Assembly (NCBI GenBank): GCA_014529385.2
Contig: CM043959.1
Span: 11,625,309 to 11,689,308, forward strand
Length of the DNA: 64,000 nucleotides
Source: Adiantum capillus-veneris
Lineage: Eukaryota; Streptophyta; Polypodiopsida; Polypodiales; Pteridaceae
Reading direction: 5' to 3'
Shown one piece after another: positions 44,868 through 57,110 of this stretch. Under the pieces are notes generated by a model, which saw nothing but the letters and a program-made list of their open reading frames with translations, made no database searches and was not told where the DNA came from. Numbering within the stretch: position 1 is the stretch's first letter; each line of letters starts with the position of its first letter. A program made the translations under genes and the position numbers.

Positions 44868-46896
44868 TGTCGTGCTGTGACACGTACATAGTGCGAACGC
44901 ATGCTACAAGAGTTATCTTGTAACTTTTTAGATACATAGTTATATTTTTTATAATGTATATATGCATATTTAAGTATAATAATATGCTTTCTATCTCATC
45001 CTATTATTTATCTCAAGGGTAACGTATTCTTACTTTACCATCAAAAAATACTATGGAAAAAGCGTCAATAGCTCCGTCTCCTTAACTTGGGGCAAAAAGC
45101 ATTGACTCTTTATTTCTACTATCTTATTATCATCTCACATCCTAGCTAGCTAGATCCTATATCTAGGGTAAACTACAATATATATATATTCTATGTATTT
45201 TTTATATTTTTCTTATATTTCTTTTTAAATAGCTACTATGAGGGAATCAAATCCTAGTGGGACACTAGGTGGCATGATTTCAAAGATACACTTATTTTAA
45301 TGCATTATTGCAAGCATGATTACAAAACTTTGTCAAGGAGCAATGTCATGCTTCCATATGGCATGATATGTCCTTTGGAATCAAATGAAAGTTTAGGCTA
45401 AGGGGACCACAGGAAGACTTTTGCTGCCAAAAATGGACCCTATTTTGATGATTTTTTTTGCACAAGGTTCCAATCTGAATTGGAAAATGCATATAAGAAG
45501 GAAGTTGTAGGTAACGAGCTGAAGTTTCTGCCCATATTTTTACTTTTTTATTTGGAGCCATGGTTGAGGAGATATGAGCAAAATACTGGACCCCAGTCTG
45601 CCCACATCATGCAGGGACAACTCATTTCCAACTTTTCCAATTTCTATTCACACTCGCTCCTCTCTTCTTGTGTAAACCCTTGGGGGTTCCCTTCACCTAT
45701 AAAATGGGACCTCTTCTTCCTTGAAAACAACTCAAGAATTCAAGCCATTGATGAGAGGATTTCATGAGGGAGTGAGTAGTAATGCCAAATTGTACTTAGC
45801 AATTAACATAAGCCTCCTAAGCCTACACTTTCTCCTAGAGGAAGACTAGCCATTCTTGCATGCTATCCATGGAAGATCAACTCTAATCAAATAAGATCTT
45901 GGACTTGGCGTATCAATCAAAGTGGAGTTCTCCCCTCTTCTTCTCTCTCCATCAATAATGGTGCCGAAGGGTTTGTCAAGTAAGATGTGTTCTACATTGA
46001 TGTTTTCTTGATTTCTTGTTGTTTTCTTTTTCATCTCTAATCCAACATATATATATATATGTATCTAATCTCATCTCCTTAACCAAACCTATCTCTCTCA
46101 TTCTTAGTAATTCATTCTCTCTACAAATTCTAGGTTCTCTTTGCTACAGGTACATCTCTCCCCGCAGTATCCTTATTGCCTACCGGCAACTTAAGGATAT
46201 ACTACGGGCAAGAATAGGGCTTGAGAGGAAAACTTCTCATCTATTCACTTCTCTCATATGTACATTTCTCACATACTATCTTAGATGAATAATCCACATA
46301 ATGATAATTTCTATCGCTTTCACTCTGTATGATCTCTTAGAATTAACGTATGGATTAGCCGTAAAATACACTTTCAACAACGTATAGTGTTCTCAATGAA
46401 ATAATTCTATCACCGGATCCCATCATACTACCTCTCATAGACTATAGTTTTTCTTTTGATGTAAGCGTAGTTATCTTGCTATGAACCAAGAGGATTTGTA
46501 CACACAATTAATCCCAATCACTAAACAAAATATATATATATTATGGTAAGCATAAAACTACAATTCCAAAGAACAATTCGTAGCCTATTTGGTCAACCAA
46601 GATTGAATGCCATTAACTCATCTATTAACCCTTTCATACTACCCATGATACGATATGACCATAGCCTTGATGTTTTCATCTTTGTGTGGTTTTGACATTC
46701 TCTTTTGTGTTCTTTCTTTGTGTGTGTGAGTGCAAGAGAGAAAGAGTGGGTCTTCTTTGATTGCACTTCTTTCCAAACCCTAGTCTTCATGGCATCTATG
46801 GTTTAACTCCTTCATATAGTTTTTGTTGAGTTCTCTCACAAACTCTCATAGCTATAAGCCCGGTGATTTCCTGGCAAGACCGTAAATTTCTTGACA
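44868..46896 (+). repeat. Element D 5' LTR (2,029 bp)
   Basis: It starts TGTCGTGCTGTGACACG and ends TTCTTGACA. It contains AT dinucleotide runs and a TATA-like 'cctataaaatgg' near 45700. Confidence 0.87.
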
Positions 46897-46902
46897 TATT
46901 TT

Positions 46903-46918
46903 TGGTGAACTCGACGCG
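46903..46918 (+). other. Element D primer-binding site candidate
   Basis: TGGTGAACTCGACGCG follows the LTR after six bases. It begins TGG, as expected opposite a tRNA CCA end, but does not match initiator tRNA-Met as the other elements do. The tRNA is not identified. Confidence 0.45.
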
Positions 46919-46946
46919 AACAAGCCGGGGTCAGAGTACATAAAGA

Positions 46947-47891
46947 TGGCTAGCAAAGTGGAGCAGCTATATGCTGAAATGAAAGAGCTTGCAGAAAAAA
47001 TGCAAATGGCTTGAAGAAGAAGACCGGATTCAAAAAGCGATTGAAAGCGCTAGGCAATCCATATATAATGAGCTTAATATATTCGAAGGCTATGATCCAG
47101 AAGGATATCTTGAGTGCTATGTGACAGAGATGAGGCTTCAAGAAATTCCAGAAGCTCGGATGATTGCAGCATTTGTTGAACTTGTGAGTGATGATTTCAA
47201 GCACCAAGTTCAAGACTATGCAAGTGTATATGCAAGCAACTGGGGTGAGTTTTCTACAGCTATAACACAGGTATGCTTGGAACATCAAGACCAAGAGATG
47301 GAGCAGAGTAGAAGTGGATGTGACCAGCTAGAGTTGGTGTCTCCTGTAAGCCATGCAAGTGTCAACACATCCATACAGGCTAATTTAGAAGCAGTAATAG
47401 ATGAATATCTTTTGCAAGATGCAAATTTATTGTATGCAGATGAAGCAGACATAGTGGAAGCTATTTATGCACGTTTGGGTCTTGTAACCTTCGTATCTCA
47501 AGATAATGACTCTCATGATGCTATCCAAGCGCCTGAAACGGCTCAAAGCGACTTAGAGGATGATGCAAACTCGTCGGCTATGATAGATGATTTGGACGCT
47601 CCTTTTGATTCGTTTGAAGATGCACATGAGTGTATATACAAGGATGAGGATGCTATGGTTTTGACAGAGGATGTGAAGGGAAAACAGGTGGAAGAGGGCT
47701 ATATTAGTGATGTGCTACAATCTACTTTTGAGCAGATCCAGGAACTTTTACCAAGTTTAGAAGAGCCGGATGCCTATGCTGAAGACATATACCAGGATGA
47801 AGAAGTCATTATCAATGCTTTCCTATGCGAGTTTGATGCATGTGGTACTACCCAAATGGATATGCCTAGCGGGGTGAAAGTGCTAATTTAG
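46947..47891 (+). pseudogene. Element D acidic frame 1 (gag-like?)
   Basis: This frame of about 300 codons runs from an ATG region at 46947-46989 to 47891. The N-terminal part reads WLEEEDRIQKAIESARQSIY, FEGYDPEGYLECYVTEMRLQ, IPEARMIAAFVELVSDDFKH and SNWGEFSTAITQVCLEHQDQ. The F-x-G-x-D-P-E-x-Y-L...IPE...F..L and W-x-E-F pattern is what plant gag capsid domains show. The C-terminal two thirds are strikingly acidic. It has no zinc knuckle. Call it gag-like with moderate confidence; it could be an unrelated structural protein. Confidence 0.5.
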
Positions 47892-47900
47892 AGGGGGTGA
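47887..47900 (+). other. Internal polypurine-tract copy in element D
   Basis: TTTAGAGGGGGTGA at the end of frame 1 almost exactly repeats the polypurine tract before the 3' LTR (TTTAGAGGGGGTGGA at 49351-49365). This resembles the central polypurine tract found in some retroelements. Confidence 0.6.
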
Positions 47901-49141
47901 CTGAAAATCTCTTCCTTTGTGAGTATAGCTGTGCTAGTAGCATTGTGGATTGTGAAGTACCTCAGCTAGACGAGGTGGAAGAAGAGGAGTGCATTGACAG
48001 AGTAGTATGTATGTCTTGTATATATGGGGTAGCAGATGTGATACAGATGACTCATGAAATTGTGCCTTATTTAGAGCTAGATGCAGCAAGCTTTCACAAT
48101 TCCATGGTAGATAAAGGTGTTATGCAAAGTTTGGACTCTTCAACAGCTGATTTTGGATTGCCTATTTGTGATGATGACGTTTTTGAAGTCGTGTTTGCAG
48201 GAATGACAGCTGCAGATTCTCTGCATGAGGATTGGGGTTCTGCGGATGAAGCTATGAATCTTCAAGATTCACAAATCAAAGATAGAGAAGTGTTTGGGAA
48301 TGCTATACAGGTTGAAGTGACATCAGAGGATAGAGTAGAAGAGCAAGAAACCTCTTCGGATATGGTCTGTGATTGGGGTGATATTTCTGATCTATGTGAA
48401 GATGCAAATAAAGATGCTTTCCATAAAGTGCCTACTATACAGGGTTCTAAGAATTTCGGTTGCCTGCAGGTATGCAAACAATATCTGAGGCATAAAAGGG
48501 ATTTAGGTCTTGTGTCACAGGGTCTAAATTTCAAGCAGGTTTGTGAGAATCTATCTGTTATGGATAGGAAGGGTATACATGGTGATGCCTTGAAGCAAGA
48601 AGAGGATGCTAGCTCTATGCTGACACCCGAGTCATGTAATGAAGAAGGGTTCTCCCTAGATGAGTGGAGACATGATCCAGTTGAAGATAATTTAGGGATG
48701 GGTCAAAAAGGAAGAAGGGGTGAAGATATTGTGTCAGAGACTAACTCCAAGGAGGTTTTTGAGCAGTCGGTTACAAGTGAGCGGGAGCATACCTACCAGG
48801 ATGATTTGGAAAGGGAATTAGACACCATATTTGAGAGGTATGCAAAGTTTTATGATGTAAATCTGGAGAGGTATTTGGTAAGAGGTGAGAGAATTGATGA
48901 GAGGTTTACCATGCATAATTATGAGGTTTCTCTCGATGTTGAGAAAGGCTATCTAGAGGATTCTTTTGAGAATGAAGATACAGATTCAGACTTCTATGCG
49001 AAAGAGGCACATATGGATTTACAGGTTGGTGAGAAGGTTGAAGTGCAGTTTCAAAAATCTTTCGAGTATATTACAGGAAGCCTGGAAGTATTTTTTGAAG
49101 AGGAGGATGAGGAACTTATGTCTCTTCGTCATGAATATTAA
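47897..49141 (+). pseudogene. Element D acidic frame 2, unknown
   Basis: A continuous 414-codon frame begins six bases after frame 1 ends. It is strongly acidic, with segments such as VPQLDEVEEEECIDRVVCMS, DWGSADEAMNLQDSQIKDRE, EDRVEEQETSSDMVCDWGD, ELDTIFERYAKFYDVNLERY and FFEEEDEELMSLRHEY. There are scattered cysteines, no known domain and no membrane segment. It stays open throughout despite lying in a repeat element, which suggests either recent insertion or past selection on the family. I do not recognise it. Confidence 0.5.
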
Positions 49142-49365
49142 TGAAGTTGTTACAGATGTTTTGGAGACAGATGTATATAACAATTCCTTCTGATCCGAGA
49201 GGAATTAAAAGATGCGGAGAAACTCAATGCTTAGTACAATACAAGTTTTTGAGTTACCCATTTGATCTTGGAGGAGGTCATGGGATGACAGGGGATACAA
49301 TTGCTTTCACAAGTTACCATGAGGCTGGCACATGCCGAAGAATGTGCAAGTTTAGAGGGGGTGGA
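49142..49365 (+). other. Element D 3' untranslated segment and polypurine tract
   Basis: About 210 non-coding bases end in TTTAGAGGGGGTGGA (49351-49365), directly before the 3' LTR. Confidence 0.7.
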
Positions 49366-49664
49366 TGTCGTGCTGTGACACGTACATAGTGGGAACACAT
49401 GCTACAAGAGTTATCTTGTAACTTTTTAGATACATAGTTATATTTTCTATAATGTACATATGCATATTTAAGTATAATAATATGCTTTATATCTCATCCT
49501 ATTATTTATCTCAAGGGTAACCTATTCTTACTTTACCATCAGAAAATACTATGGAAAAAACGTCAATAGCTCCACCTCCTTAACTTGGGGAAAAAAGCAT
49601 TGATTCTTTATTTCTACTATCTCATTATCATCTCACACCCTAGCTAGATCCTATATCTAGGGTA

Positions 49665-49709
<45 letters not shown>

Positions 49710-51404
49710 TATGTATTTTTCATATTTTTCTTATATTTCTTTTTAAATAGCTACTAGGAGGGAATCAAATCCTAGTGGGACACTAGGTGGCATGATTTCA
49801 AAGATACACTTATTTTAATGCATTATTGCAAGCATGATTAGAAAACTTTGTCAAGGAGCAATGTCATGCTTTCATATGGCATGAGGTGTCCTTTGGAATC
49901 AATGAAAGTCTAGGCTAAAGGGACCACAGGAAGACTTTTGCTGCCATAAATGGACCCTATTTTGATGATTTTTTTTGCACAAGGTTCCAATCTGAATTGG
50001 AAAATGCATATAAAAAGGAAGTCATATGTAATGAGCTAAAGTTTTGGTCCATATTTTTACTTGTTTATTTGGAGCCACGGTTGAGGAGATATGATCAAAA
50101 TACTGGACTCCAGTCTGCCCACATCATGCAGGGACAACTCATTTTCAACTTTTCCAATTTCTGTTCACACTCGCTCCTCTCTTCTTGTGTAAACCCTTGG
50201 GGGTTCCCTTCACCTATAAAAGGGGACCTCTTCTTCCTTGAAAACAACTCAAGCATTCAATCCATTGATGAGAGGAATTCATGAGGGAGTGAGTAGTAAT
50301 GCCAAATTGTACTTAGCCATTAACATAAGCCTAAGCCTACACTTTCTCCTAGAGGAAGACTAGCCATTCTTGCATGCTATCCATGGACGATCAACTCTAA
50401 TCAAATAAGATCTTGGACTTGGCGTATCAATCAAAGTGGAGTTCTCCCCTCTTCTTCTCTCTCCATCAATAATGGTGCCGAAGGGTTTGTCAAGTAAGAT
50501 GTGTTCTACATTGATGTTTTCTTGATTTCTTGTTGTTTTCTTTTTCATCTCTAATCCAAAATATATATATGTATCTAATCTCATCTCCTTAACCAAACCT
50601 ATCTCTCTCATTCTTAGTAATTCATCCTCTCTACAAATTCTAGGTTCTCTTTGCTACAGGTACACCTCTCCCCGTAGTATCCTTATTGCCTACAGGCAAG
50701 AATAGGGCTTGGGAGGGAAACTTCTCATCTCTGCACTTATCTCATATCTACATTTCTCACATACTATCCTAGATGAATAATCCACATGATGGTAATTTCT
50801 ATCGCTTTCACTTTGTACGATCTCTTAGAATTAACGTATGGATTAGCCGTAAAATACACTTTCAACAACATATAGTGTTTCTCTTTGGCTCAGAAAGGCT
50901 CAATGAAATACTTCTATCACCGGATCCCATCATACTACCTCTCATAGACTATAATTTTTCTTTTGATGTAAGCATAGTTATCTTGCTATGAACCAAGAGG
51001 ATTTGTACACACAATTAATCCCAATCATCACTAGACAAAATATATATATTATGGTAAGCACAAAACTACAATTCCAAAGAACAATTCGTAGCCTATTTGG
51101 TCAGCCAAGATTGAATGCCATTAACTCATCTATTAACCCTTTCATACTACCCATGATACGATATGACCATAGGCTTGGTGTTTTCATCTTTGTGTGGTTT
51201 TGACATTCTCTTTTGTGTTCTTTCTTTGTGTGTGTGAGTGCAAGAGAGAAAGAGTGGGTCTTCTTTGATTGCAATTCTTTCCAAACCCTAGTCTTTATGG
51301 CATCTATGGTTTAACTCCTTCATATAGTTTTTGTTGAGTTTTCTCACAAACTCTCACCGCCATAAGCCCGGTGCTTTCCTGGCAAGACCGCAAATTTCTC
51401 GACA
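49366..51404 (+). repeat. Element D 3' LTR (2,039 bp)
   Basis: Same ends as the 5' LTR (TGTCGTG...CTCGACA). It differs by substitutions, a longer AT run (about 49672-49706) and small indels. Confidence 0.87.
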
Positions 51405-51603
51405 ACGTATTTATTTTATAGATTTCTTGAATGGTCAAATTGGTTACAAACTGACCGGCCGGTCATAAATGGCCAAAGCTCATAAAGAGAACTTGAATAA
51501 CAAAATGTACATAAAATATGATATCCTTTTGCAATAGCCTAGCTCGGTCAAGTCTTTTCCACCTGTCAGCTGCAATAAATAATAAAATATCAATTCTATA
51601 ACA
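51405..51603 (-). repeat. LARD-C 5' LTR, right portion
   Basis: Continues the LTR interrupted at 44867, starting again with ACGT (the TSD), and ends TTCTATAACA just before the TSD ACTAG. Confidence 0.87.
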
Positions 51604-51608
51604 ACTAG

Positions 51609-52900
51609 TACACCAAATAATTCTTGGGATGTTACGCATAAGATATATGGTATAAACACTGAGGTGTGTAAAATTCCATTGAAGCAAAGTTTTCATGGAT
51701 TATAGCAAGGAATCTTAACAATAATAGTGTATGTGGATGAATTAGACAAACTGTGAAATATTTGGCTAAATCATACATTTGAAGATGATGATCTTGTTTT
51801 GGTTATGCTAAATGGTTTGAAACCACAATCTAATTCATTGGATAACCTTATTTTGGTGAGAGGCACTATGCTAGACTTTTAAAAGTTGATTTCTATATGT
51901 ATGATGGAAGAAGTGAAACTTGGTCTCAATGCATCTACAAGTGGCTCAAATAGAGACGTGGTTTTTAGTCATAATTGTGGAAAAGGAATATGTGCAATGC
52001 CTGAAAGAGGAAATCATGTGCAAAGAAGAGACAATGATTATGTTGAAAGACCACCTATATAAAGAGGAGGCAGTTTTATGTATAGATCAAGAGGGAGAGT
52101 CATGCCACAAAGTGGAGGTGGTGCTTTTATGCAAAGAGATGGACATTGTAACTATTGTGGTAGATATGCAAGTTTTGAGAGAGATTTTTATCATAGACAA
52201 AATAAAATGCATCATGGTAGAGGTAATGGGAGAGAAAAGTACTCTCATTTAATGAAAAAGGTGGTTATAGTGGTGCTCATAGTGATGATTCTCATGGTCA
52301 TTTGTTTGCTATGCAATGTGTTCTTGGAAGCATGTCCAAACTAGGAAGTGATAGAGGTTTGTATGTTGATTCCAAATACACTAATCATATGACTTATCAT
52401 AGAGAATGGTTGATGAAAAGCAAACTATAGCTAATGAGGAGTGTGTCTATGAGAGATAACACTATGCATGAAATTACACATGTAGGTAATGTACCTTCAA
52501 TAACACATGTAGGTAATGTACCATTGATAACAGAGAGTGTAGAGACTATTTCTAAAAGTCTTGTTTCCTTGGAAAAATGGTTGATCAAAAAATGAAATTT
52601 ACATTCAATAAATTTACTTTTGTAATGCATGATTTCAATCACAATAGGTGGTGTTGGTCGCTTGTTTATGCTGGATGTAGGTAATTTGGTTTCTCATGAG
52701 AATATGTATGCAAGTGTAACAATTTCACATAATAATGAGAATGTGGAGATATGGCAAAAAAGAATTGGACATGTGAACTTAAGAAATATAAAATTGATTC
52801 AAAATCATGAGATAGTAAGAGGACTTCCACATTTTTGGTCATTTGGATTTTAACCATGTATGTGAATCATACCAATTTGAAAAGAAAACAAGTTTTTTGC
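51609..52900 (+). pseudogene. gag to pre-integrase remains of Copia-2
   Basis: Copia-2 resumes after LARD-C. Recognisable scraps include a basic glycine-rich segment with HCNYCGRYASFERDFYHR (about 52140-52200, zinc-knuckle position) and a pre-integrase segment WQKRIGHVNLRNIKLIQNHE near 52750-52810. Heavily decayed. Confidence 0.65.
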
Positions 52901-52904
52901 TTTT

Positions 52905-53030
<126 letters not shown>

Positions 53031-53039
53031 TTAATGTGC

Positions 53040-54110
53040 ATCCATTGTCCTTGTGATCATATTTCACTAAAAAATGCATCTTATTTTTTGATTTTCATTG
53101 ATGATTATAGTTTTTATACTTGGATTTAATGTATGATGCATAAACATCAAGTGTTTGAGAAGTTTGTGGATATTAAGAACATGGTTGAAAAGAAAGTTGG
53201 AAGATATATCAAATTCTTGAGGTCTGATGGTGGTGGTGAGTATATCTCACATGACTTTGATACATACCTAGTAGAGAATTGTATTTGAAGGCAAGTTACA
53301 TGCTGGTATACCCCACAATAGAATGGTGTGGCAAGTTACATGCTGGCCAAGAAGAAGAATAGAGTGATTGAAAAAGTTGCATGGTCTACAATGAATGATA
53401 AACATATTCCATTGTACTATTGGGCTAAAGAATTTCATACGGTTGTGCATATTGTTGATAGAGCACCTACGGATATTTCTCACAATGTATCTCCTTATCA
53501 TGAGAGGCTCGGGGGGGGGGGGGGGGATCCTACGGTGATATATTTTTGTGTATTTGGAAGAATTTTTTATGTACATGTACCGCATGAGATGAGAAGTCAA
53601 ATGGATACAAGATCAATCAAACGTGAGTTTCTTAGCTATCCGGATATGTGAAGAAAGGATACAAGTGCTATGATCTGATAGTAAGAAATGTGTATATAAG
53701 TCAATATGTATTCTTCAATAAGGATGATTCTTGGTATAAACCAATGAATGTTGAGGTTCTTGATGAGCATGAGACTGGAGATGATCATACTATACATAGA
53801 ATTCATGTGGAAGAGAAACATGTAAGTAGAAGTATATTCAGACCACAAGAGTCACATGGTGAAAGTATATTGGAGAACCAATGGAGTGGTATATTGTGTT
53901 ACACAACTCAAGAGAAAGGTAAATACAAGATAGATGAACATGATGTAGATGGTGTTTTGGATAGTAGTGTGAGTAGTGAATTTTTTTCCCCAAAGGTGCA
54001 AACTCCATATGTTTTGAGAAGTAGATGACACTATGTACCACTGAATGAAAGGCAAGTGCAAAGTTGACCAGTCTTGCAAAAATCACAAAGAGTGAAATAC
54101 CCACTTGATA
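53040..54110 (+). pseudogene. Integrase remains of Copia-2
   Basis: Segments such as FLRSDGGGEYISHDFD (about 53210-53265) and KKNRVIEKVAWSTMNDKHIP (53349-53408) follow the copia integrase core. A poly-G run sits near 53512-53526. The region leads into an acidic linker with DEHETGDDHTIHRIHVEEKH. Confidence 0.7.
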
Positions 54111-54189
54111 AATTGATATATAATAGCTATATGAGGATGCATTATGCTTATATAATGAAAAAATTTCAACAAGTAGAGCCTACTTGCTA

Positions 54190-55724
54190 TGAATAATCAC
54201 TCCAAAGTGAAGAATGGAAAGATGCTATATATGTATGAGGAGATGGAGACTCTTGAGAAAAATAAGATATGGGATTTGGTAACACTACCTTGTGGAAAGA
54301 GAGGTATTGGTTGTAAATAGATTTATAATCTCAAATGCAAGGCTTATGAAAAGGTAGAAATACATAAAGCAAGTCTTGTTGAAAAGGAACATGCACAAAC
54401 TTATGGCTTGGAATGTGATGAAACATTTAGTGCGGTTGCAAAATTGTCTACTATGGGGAGTGTGGTAGCATTGGTAGAAACAAATGGCTAGAAATTGAAG
54501 CAAAAAGATGTAAAAAATGAATTTTTGAACAGAGATTCATATGAGGAGGTGTACATGTATCAACCGCAAGGGTTTGTACATCAAACTATCAAAACTATGT
54601 ATGTAGATTGAGGGAATCTCTCTATGGTTTGAAACAAGCATCATGAGCATAGTGTGAGAATTTTAGCAAGCTTTTAAAGAGATTTGGATTCATGCAATCA
54701 AAAACAAATACTCAATTTATGCATTGCATGACAATGGTGGTACTCTCATTGTGGTGATTTAGTTAGACGATTTGATTATTACGGGAGACAATATGATTTC
54801 CATTAAACACTTGGAACAAAAATTTCATGTAGAGTTTGGCATGAAAGATCTTGGTGAGAGTTAAGATACTTTCTTGTCATTGAATTCATTGACACAAAAG
54901 ATGGTATATGGATGATTCAAAGGCAATACATTATTGGCATGCTTGAGAAATTTGGTGTGATGGCATGCAAGCCATTAGATGTACCATTGGATCAAAATAT
55001 GAACTTTGTTGATGATGGAAACTATTTGGAGGATGCAAACATGTTTCAGAAGATTGTTGGTGAGCCAATTTACTTGACCATAGCTTGAGTTGTGTGGATG
55101 ATGTGGTTTCACAACTTATGAAAAATCCATGTAAGAGTCATTTGAATGTTGTTTGAAGGATTTTGAGGTATGTGAAGATAACATGTAACTCTAGGCTATT
55201 TTATAAGAAGAATGTAGAAGGGTGTAGATATGGATTTATTGTCGTTTATTGGGCTAGAAATGTAAGTGGTAGAAGGCCTACAAGTGGTTATGCATTCACA
55301 TTTGGAAGTGTCATTGTCAGTTGAAGTAGTAAAAAGAAACCTACAATCATATTGTTGAGCACAGAAGTAGAGTATAGAGGAGCAACCATAGCTATATGTG
55401 AAGCAATGTGGGTGAAGCATTTGTTGCATGGATCAAGATATATTTGAAGTGGATGGGAAAGTGGTGATTTATTGAGATAATATGTGCACAATTATGTTGA
55501 CATGAAATTCAATTTATCATGCACAAATAAAACATATTGAGCTACATTATCATTATGTATGGAAGAAGGTGATTGATGGTGAGATTGACTTGGTTCATGT
55601 TAAGACAGATGATCAAATTGCGGGTATCTTTACAAAGGCACTTGGAAGAGAGAAGTTTGAATACTATAGAGAAACATTAAGTGTGCATGATATACAAGCT
55701 CATTCTAACCTTGAGGGGGAGATA
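54190..55724 (+). pseudogene. RT and RNase H remains of Copia-2
   Basis: Degraded RVT_2 landmarks run in the right order: a start like METLEKNKIWDLVTLPCGKR (about 54245), SLYGLKQAS (about 54620), a fragment around the YVDD position (about 54760) and YLRSD/IGY-type connection pieces. Toward 55560 comes an RNase H C-terminal piece with KTDDQIAGIFTKALGRE. The segment ends with a polypurine tract (TTGAGGGGGAGATA) at 55711-55724. Confidence 0.7.
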
Positions 55725-56007
55725 TGAAGAGCAGAAACTATGTGATTTAACAAGCGACAATGATGGATTGACAAAGATTTATGCTACGGTGGAGATATTT
55801 CTACCTTATCCATTGTGTATACTTAGAGGTCACAAGTAACATAAGTGACTCACAAACTGTGACTAACTATATGTCTACTAATTAATCTTGAACTAAGTGA
55901 AGCGTGTGTATTCTCTTCTATCTTAATGAAGAAGAAGAAGTGTATGCAACAATGGATTGAGCTTCTTGAGTGTGTGTATGAATGTATGTGCTCACTTTTT
56001 TTCTACA
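55725..56007 (+). repeat. Copia-2 3' LTR
   Basis: It begins TGAAGAGCAGAAACTATG and ends TTCTACA. It is the partner of 38001-38287. Confidence 0.8.
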
Positions 56008-56690
56008 ATCACAACAATCCAAGACCTACAAAATTTTGATATTTGGATGAATTTTTTATCATACTTATTTTATGTTTGTACATGATTTTAAGCTATATAC
56101 AAGTCGTAGTTCAAAAAACTCACTAATGGGCCCTTACAATAATAACCCAACAAGTGGTGCTACACTAGTAGCACCACTTGCACTGCATGTACATGGGCTT
56201 GCTAAAGCAAGCCAAATGACTCACCAAATGAAATCCCACACACCTTTTTGACTTACAATGTAATTTCCATATGTACAAGTTTACAAGAAAAATAGGGTGT
56301 CCAAAATGCACACAACAACGACTAAGCCCCTTCTGAAGACAACTCCATATGTGGCTCCCCAAGATTAAGGGAGGATCAATGTGGCTCAAACCAACACCAT
56401 CCATGCAACTCGTAAAGAAAAGAAGTTTGAGAAAGGTAAAACCAGTGTTATTGAAGATGATCTAGTCCTAGATTCTACGTAAATTCCTCTCAAGTAAGCT
56501 GAAAAGGCTCTCAAAAAGGGGGCTCAAGCTAATTTTGAGTGATGAAAGTGGGGCTTATGACATGGAGGGTGAATGTATAGTGATAGATATTCATATCATC
56601 AAAGTTCTAAAAGAGTTTAAAAGAAATTATGCCTCCTCAACTCTTTTCGAGGCTTCCACTCAAGCAGGCTATGGATCACAAGATTGAGTT
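56008..56690. other. Unassigned spacer with a perfect palindrome
   Basis: No recognisable gene. It contains a 13-bp inverted repeat at 56151-56180 (listed separately). Some of it may belong to the same decayed Gypsy element as the RT fragment that follows. Confidence 0.4.
56151..56180. repeat. Perfect 13-bp inverted repeat
   Basis: CAAGTGGTGCTAC and GTAGCACCACTTG form a perfect stem around the 4-nt loop ACTA. I see no terminator-like T run and no link to a gene. Confidence 0.85.
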
Positions 56691-56699
56691 GTCCTAGGA

Positions 56700-57110
56700 T
56701 AGGCTCCACCTGCGAGACCACCCTACACGATGGATGCCATGCAACTGAAGGAACACAAAAATCAGATTAGAAAGATTCTTGATGCTAGCTTCATCAGGCC
56801 CAATAGGTCTCCCTATGGGGCATCAATGCTATTTGTAACAAAACAGAATGGTTCCTCCTGGCTTTGTGTAGATTAAAGAGACCTAAACAAGACTACCATA
56901 TGGAAACCCTACCCCTTGACTCATATGTATGACCTACTAGACAAATTGGTAGGGTCCAAATACGTCACCAAGATTGATCTACAATCACGGTACCACAAGA
57001 TGGGGTTTGTAGACAAGGATGTACACAAAGCTGCCTTCTACTCCCACTATGGAGCCCATGAATGGATAGTCCTCCTGTTTGGTCTCACTATGGTGTGGCC
57101 ACTTTCTCTT
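56700..57110 (+). pseudogene. Gypsy reverse transcriptase fragment
   Basis: Around 56750-57100 the plus strand carries NQIRKILDASFIRPNRSPYG, MTHMYDLLDKLVGSKYVTKI and DLQSRYHKMGFVDKDVHKAA, the fingers/palm part of Ty3/Gypsy RT. No LTR or other pol domain belongs to it here, so it is a scrap of an otherwise lost element, cut off where LTR G begins. Confidence 0.75.

Larger units (their letters stand above)
44868..51404 (+). mobile_element. Element D: 2-kb LTRs with two acidic reading frames and no pol
   Basis: LTRs 44868-46896 and 49366-51404 flank a short interior of about 2.5 kb. The insertion point in LARD-C's LTR is confirmed by the intact copy at 39092-39574, and a 4-bp TSD (ACGT) is present. 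The interior starts with an unusual primer-site candidate (TGGTGAACTCGACGCG at 46903), holds two long acidic frames, and ends with a strong polypurine tract. There is no protease, RT or integrase, so the element is non-autonomous. It resembles the TR-GAG idea (LTRs plus a gag-like frame only). The LTRs are roughly 95% or more alike by eye. Overall about one or two breaks are visible. Confidence 0.8.
39092..51603 (-). mobile_element. LARD-C: LTR element with non-coding interior, split by element D
   Basis: The left LTR is 39092-39574. The right LTR is 44572-51603 and is interrupted by element D. On the minus strand a primer site (GTGGTATCAGAGC, reverse complement at 44557-44571) abuts the right LTR, and a purine tract (AATAGAGAGGTA) abuts the left LTR. 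The 5-kb interior shows no gag or pol reading frames, only tandem repeats, GA tracts and short frames. This fits a large retrotransposon derivative mobilised by another element. A perfect 5-bp TSD is present. Its net length is about 6.0 kb. Confidence 0.85.
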
